From Streptococcaceae bacterium (GTDB lineage Bacteria > Bacillota > Bacilli > Lactobacillales > Streptococcaceae): DNA of 6,624 bases. Below the pieces are notes generated by a model that ran no database searches, was not told where the DNA came from, and saw only the letters and a program-made list of their open reading frames with translations. The stretch covers positions 1 to 6,624 of the forward strand of contig WREM01000060.1 in assembly GCA_009779335.1 (NCBI GenBank), given 5' to 3'. Below are positions 4,800 to 6,624 of the stretch, in pieces. The translations under genes were made by a program, and so were the position numbers. Within the stretch, counting starts at the first letter, position 1, and every line of letters begins with the position of its first letter.

Positions 4800-5780
4800 T
4801 TATTTATTATCTGCAGGATAGACAATTCCTGCATCTTGACGCATGGCATAGGTAGTATCAGCAACCATTTGAGAATAATTTAATAACTCTGCATAGTTGC
4901 TTTGATTGTTTTCAGTAAGGATGTTTGCAAAATACTCTGCTTCATCGTAGAGGTTGTGCTTGACTGGTATAATACTGATCTCTTGAACATTTCCATCATG
5001 TAAGACATACCTTGCGGAAGTGATAGCATTTGCTGCATCAAGAATCAGAGTTCCTTGAGTGGTGTATATTTCGCATGGAAGGTAAGAGCTGATATTTCCT
5101 CCACATTTGATGGCTAATTTATAGTTTTCATAATCAAGACTTCCTACACCCTGTATATCTACACCAGATGCTAGAAGTTGAGCATCATATCTTGCTGACT
5201 TTGGTTTTCCAAACCAATAAATAGAAGCATAGATCAGATAGACACCTAAATCTGCTAATAAACCACCAGAGAAATCTTTATTGAATTTATTAGGCAATTT
5301 TCCATCTAAATAAGCTGCCATCTTAGAAGAATATTTAGAATAGGTGAAATCCGCTCCCACAATAGTTTTATCAGCTAAGAATGCTTTGATTGCGTGAAAA
5401 GCAGGCTCATGAATATTACGAGCAGCCTCAAAGAAGAAGGCATTTTTTTCTTTAGATAATTGAATGATTTCTGCTAATTCCGTAGGATTAGAAAATGCAG
5501 GTTTCTCTACAATAACATTCTTCCCTGCTGTTAGAGCAGCCTTTGCGTGTTCAAAGTGGTAAGAATTAGGACTTGCAATATAGATGACATCTAAATCATG
5601 TGCAAGAAACTCTTCCATGTTATCGAATAAAGAAACGTCCTCATAATCCTCAGAGAAAGTAATGGCAGACTCTAAAGAACGGGAATAGACTGCCTCAATC
5701 TGATATTTCTTGGTCATGTTTGCCGCTTCAACAAAAGATGTGGAAATCCATCCTGTACCAATGATTCCTAGTTTTAACAT
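4800..5780 (-). CDS. Gfo/Idh/MocA family NAD(P)-dependent oxidoreductase
   Basis: The product has 326 residues, normal for this family. It starts at ATG 5780, five bases after a perfect AGGAGG. An N-terminal Rossmann fold opens with GIIGTGWI (5-12), the dinucleotide-binding loop. VIYIASPNSYHFEHAKAAL (65-83) and VIVEKPAFS (89-97) follow; the Lys of EKP (K93) is the conserved catalytic/cofactor residue. The C-terminal alpha/beta domain has GGLLADLGVY (172-181), the family's substrate-site segment (normally GGxxxDxGxH), here with Tyr in place of the usual His. Members oxidise or reduce sugars, inositols, dihydrodiols or related polyols. Substrate cannot be told from sequence, and neighbours (a flavin reductase-like gene upstream, a tRNA downstream) give no sugar-pathway context. 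The protein is cytoplasmic, with its own extended -10 promoter at 5808-5816. No clear terminator separates it from the gene upstream. Confidence 0.9.
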   Translation of the reverse strand: MLKLGIIGTGWISTSFVEAANMTKKYQIEAVYSRSLESAITFSEDYEDVSLFDNMEEFLAHDLDVIYIASPNSYHFEHAKAALTAGKNVIVEKPAFSNPTELAEIIQLSKEKNAFFFEAARNIHEPAFHAIKAFLADKTIVGADFTYSKYSSKMAAYLDGKLPNKFNKDFSGGLLADLGVYLIYASIYWFGKPKSARYDAQLLASGVDIQGVGSLDYENYKLAIKCGGNISSYLPCEIYTTQGTLILDAANAITSARYVLHDGNVQEISIIPVKHNLYDEAEYFANILTENNQSNYAELLNYSQMVADTTYAMRQDAGIVYPADNK

Positions 5781-5785
5781 GTCAA

Positions 5786-5816
5786 CCTCCTAAAATGTAT
5801 TCAATTCATTGTATCA
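5786..5816 (-). promoter_or_regulatory. Promoter and ribosome binding site of the oxidoreductase gene
   Basis: TGATACAAT on the minus strand (TGA at 5814-5816, TACAAT at 5808-5813) is an extended -10 with five of six consensus bases and no good -35. The predicted start is near 5801, giving a leader of about 20 bases. AGGAGG at 5786-5791 ends five bases before the ATG and fixes the start. Confidence 0.6.
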
Positions 5817-5849
5817 AAAATTAATCAGACTTATTCTTCATATACAATA

Positions 5850-6624
5850 TTAATGGCTTGAAGCCCCACTTGTTGCATCGGCAGTTGGTTCATCAGGGGC
5901 AGAATGTCCGGCAGCAGAAGCCCCACTTGTTGCATCAGCTCCGCCATGCCCATGAGAGACACCACCAGCTCCTCCGACCAAATGTTGACCGGTTTCTTTG
6001 AGATACCAGTCTAGCCATGGCTTGAAGTTAAGAACAATCTCATTGATTCCCGCATAGGAACCATTAGGGTAATACATGGCTTGATAATGGTGAGTATTGA
6101 TGAGTTCAGCAGGCGTTCCTGGTATAGTTGTACGGATATACTCTTCATTTCCAGCTCTGAGTGTAGCAATAAGCCATTCTACGTTTTTCATACGTTCTGG
6201 AGGAAGAGAACTGTGAACAGTAGAAAGACGATTTCCAGCTTGCTCAGGTACACGCTTCGCAAGCATGGTTTCTGGATCTTGATGTTTGTTGTTGTAGTAT
6301 AAGAATTGGTTATTATCATCAGCATAAGTTAATTCAAAAGGCATAGAATTAAGGAACATATTGATTTGATCAACGGTGAGCAATCCATGATCAAGTTTGA
6401 CATATGTATCCCCTGATACAGCTCCGACAAGTTCTGCAGACTTTTCTAGCCATTGAGGATCATCGGGGTCTACTTCGGTAATAGAAGTAGCGATGGGACG
6501 TCCTGCATCTAAATCCTCGGGCTCAAGAGATTTAGGTTTTTTCAGGCTTGAGATGACCTTGACATATTTCACAAAATTATCTAAACATGATTCTAAAAAT
6601 TGAACAGTTCCTTTATTGATAATG
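5850..6624 (-). CDS. NAD(P)H-dependent FMN reductase-PAS fusion, C-terminal part (5' end outside window)
   Basis: The frame is open to the window edge (first whole codon at 6621-6623), giving 257 visible residues. A GTG at 6572 is internal, because the coding sequence before it (INKGTVQFLESCLDNFVKYV, from residue 2) looks like the last helix of an NADPH-dependent FMN reductase. A charged linker follows (about 21-80). Then comes a PAS_10/DUF438-like domain (about 85-205: FLNSMPFELTYADDNNQFLYYN at its start, HHYQAMYYPNGSYAG and EIVLNFKPWLDWYL at its end). The tail (214-257) is low-complexity Gly/Ala/Ser/His with ADATSGAS twice. Likely a cytoplasmic flavin or azo/quinone-type reductase whose PAS domain may bind flavin, haem or a small ligand; the reductase assignment rests on a short visible end plus knowledge that such fusions occur in lactic acid bacteria. 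Seventy bases separate it from the oxidoreductase gene with no strong terminator, so read-through is possible. Confidence 0.7.
   Translation of the reverse strand, partial: IINKGTVQFLESCLDNFVKYVKVISSLKKPKSLEPEDLDAGRPIATSITEVDPDDPQWLEKSAELVGAVSGDTYVKLDHGLLTVDQINMFLNSMPFELTYADDNNQFLYYNNKHQDPETMLAKRVPEQAGNRLSTVHSSLPPERMKNVEWLIATLRAGNEEYIRTTIPGTPAELINTHHYQAMYYPNGSYAGINEIVLNFKPWLDWYLKETGQHLVGGAGGVSHGHGGADATSGASAAGHSAPDEPTADATSGASSH
5860..5879 (-). repeat. Direct repeat copy 1 in the tail of the PAS-fusion gene
   Basis: Twenty identical bases recur at 5917-5936, an offset of 57 bases or exactly 19 codons. They encode the second DATSGAS of the protein tail, ending two codons before the stop. Confidence 0.9.
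5917..5936 (-). repeat. Direct repeat copy 2 in the tail of the PAS-fusion gene
   Basis: Same 20 bases as at 5860-5879, encoding the first DATSGAS. Exact identity at third codon positions suggests recent in-frame duplication or ongoing length variation by slippage or recombination. Confidence 0.9.

Noticed and set aside
6081..6302. 73-codon plus-strand frame antisense to the PAS-fusion gene
   Set aside because: Shadow frame with no start signals; the opposite strand encodes a recognisable PAS-like domain.

Overview
The window is AT-rich, gene-dense DNA from a low-GC Firmicute. A lactic acid bacterium of the Lactococcus/Streptococcus type fits best: strong AGGAGG ribosome binding sites, TGN-TATAAT extended -10 promoters, an enterocin A-type immunity gene, a YfhO membrane protein, and an FMN reductase-PAS fusion. 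Genus-level assignment (Lactococcus favoured) is inference from gene content; nothing here is diagnostic. It reads as ordinary chromosome: no transposase, phage gene, CRISPR array or plasmid function was seen. No stretch over 300 bases lacks a gene.

Layout. Left edge (1-778, +): the C-terminal 258 residues of a CopA-like P-type copper ATPase. It converges on a small 85-residue one-pass membrane protein (775-1032, -). The two stop codons overlap inside one perfect 24-bp palindrome that should terminate transcription both ways. Upstream of the small gene on the same strand lie a large YfhO-family membrane protein (1093-3705, -), probably a GT-C type sugar transferase for cell-envelope polymers, and a 91-residue bacteriocin-immunity-like protein (3750-4025, -). 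Both of these have an extended -10 box only 6-7 bases before the ATG, so both are candidate leaderless mRNAs.

Middle and right. msrA (4064-4588, +) is divergent from the immunity gene across 38 bases, with overlapping promoters. A bidirectional terminator (4665-4692) separates it from a minus-strand group: an FMN reductase-PAS protein with a repeated Gly/Ala/His tail (right edge to 5850), a Gfo/Idh/MocA-type oxidoreductase (4800-5780), and tRNA-Arg(CCT) 14 bases after the oxidoreductase stop.

How the genes relate. There is no single pathway. The themes are surface and stress: copper export, methionine sulfoxide repair, a probable flavin reductase with a sensor-like domain, envelope glycosylation and bacteriocin self-protection. 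I found no convincing novel multi-gene system. The most interesting signals are in the compact transcription and translation architecture: stop codons inside terminator loops, leaderless start signals and overlapping divergent promoters. Several protein oddities add to this: the ATPase motif changes, the His-rich repeat tail and the metal-ligand-rich small membrane protein.
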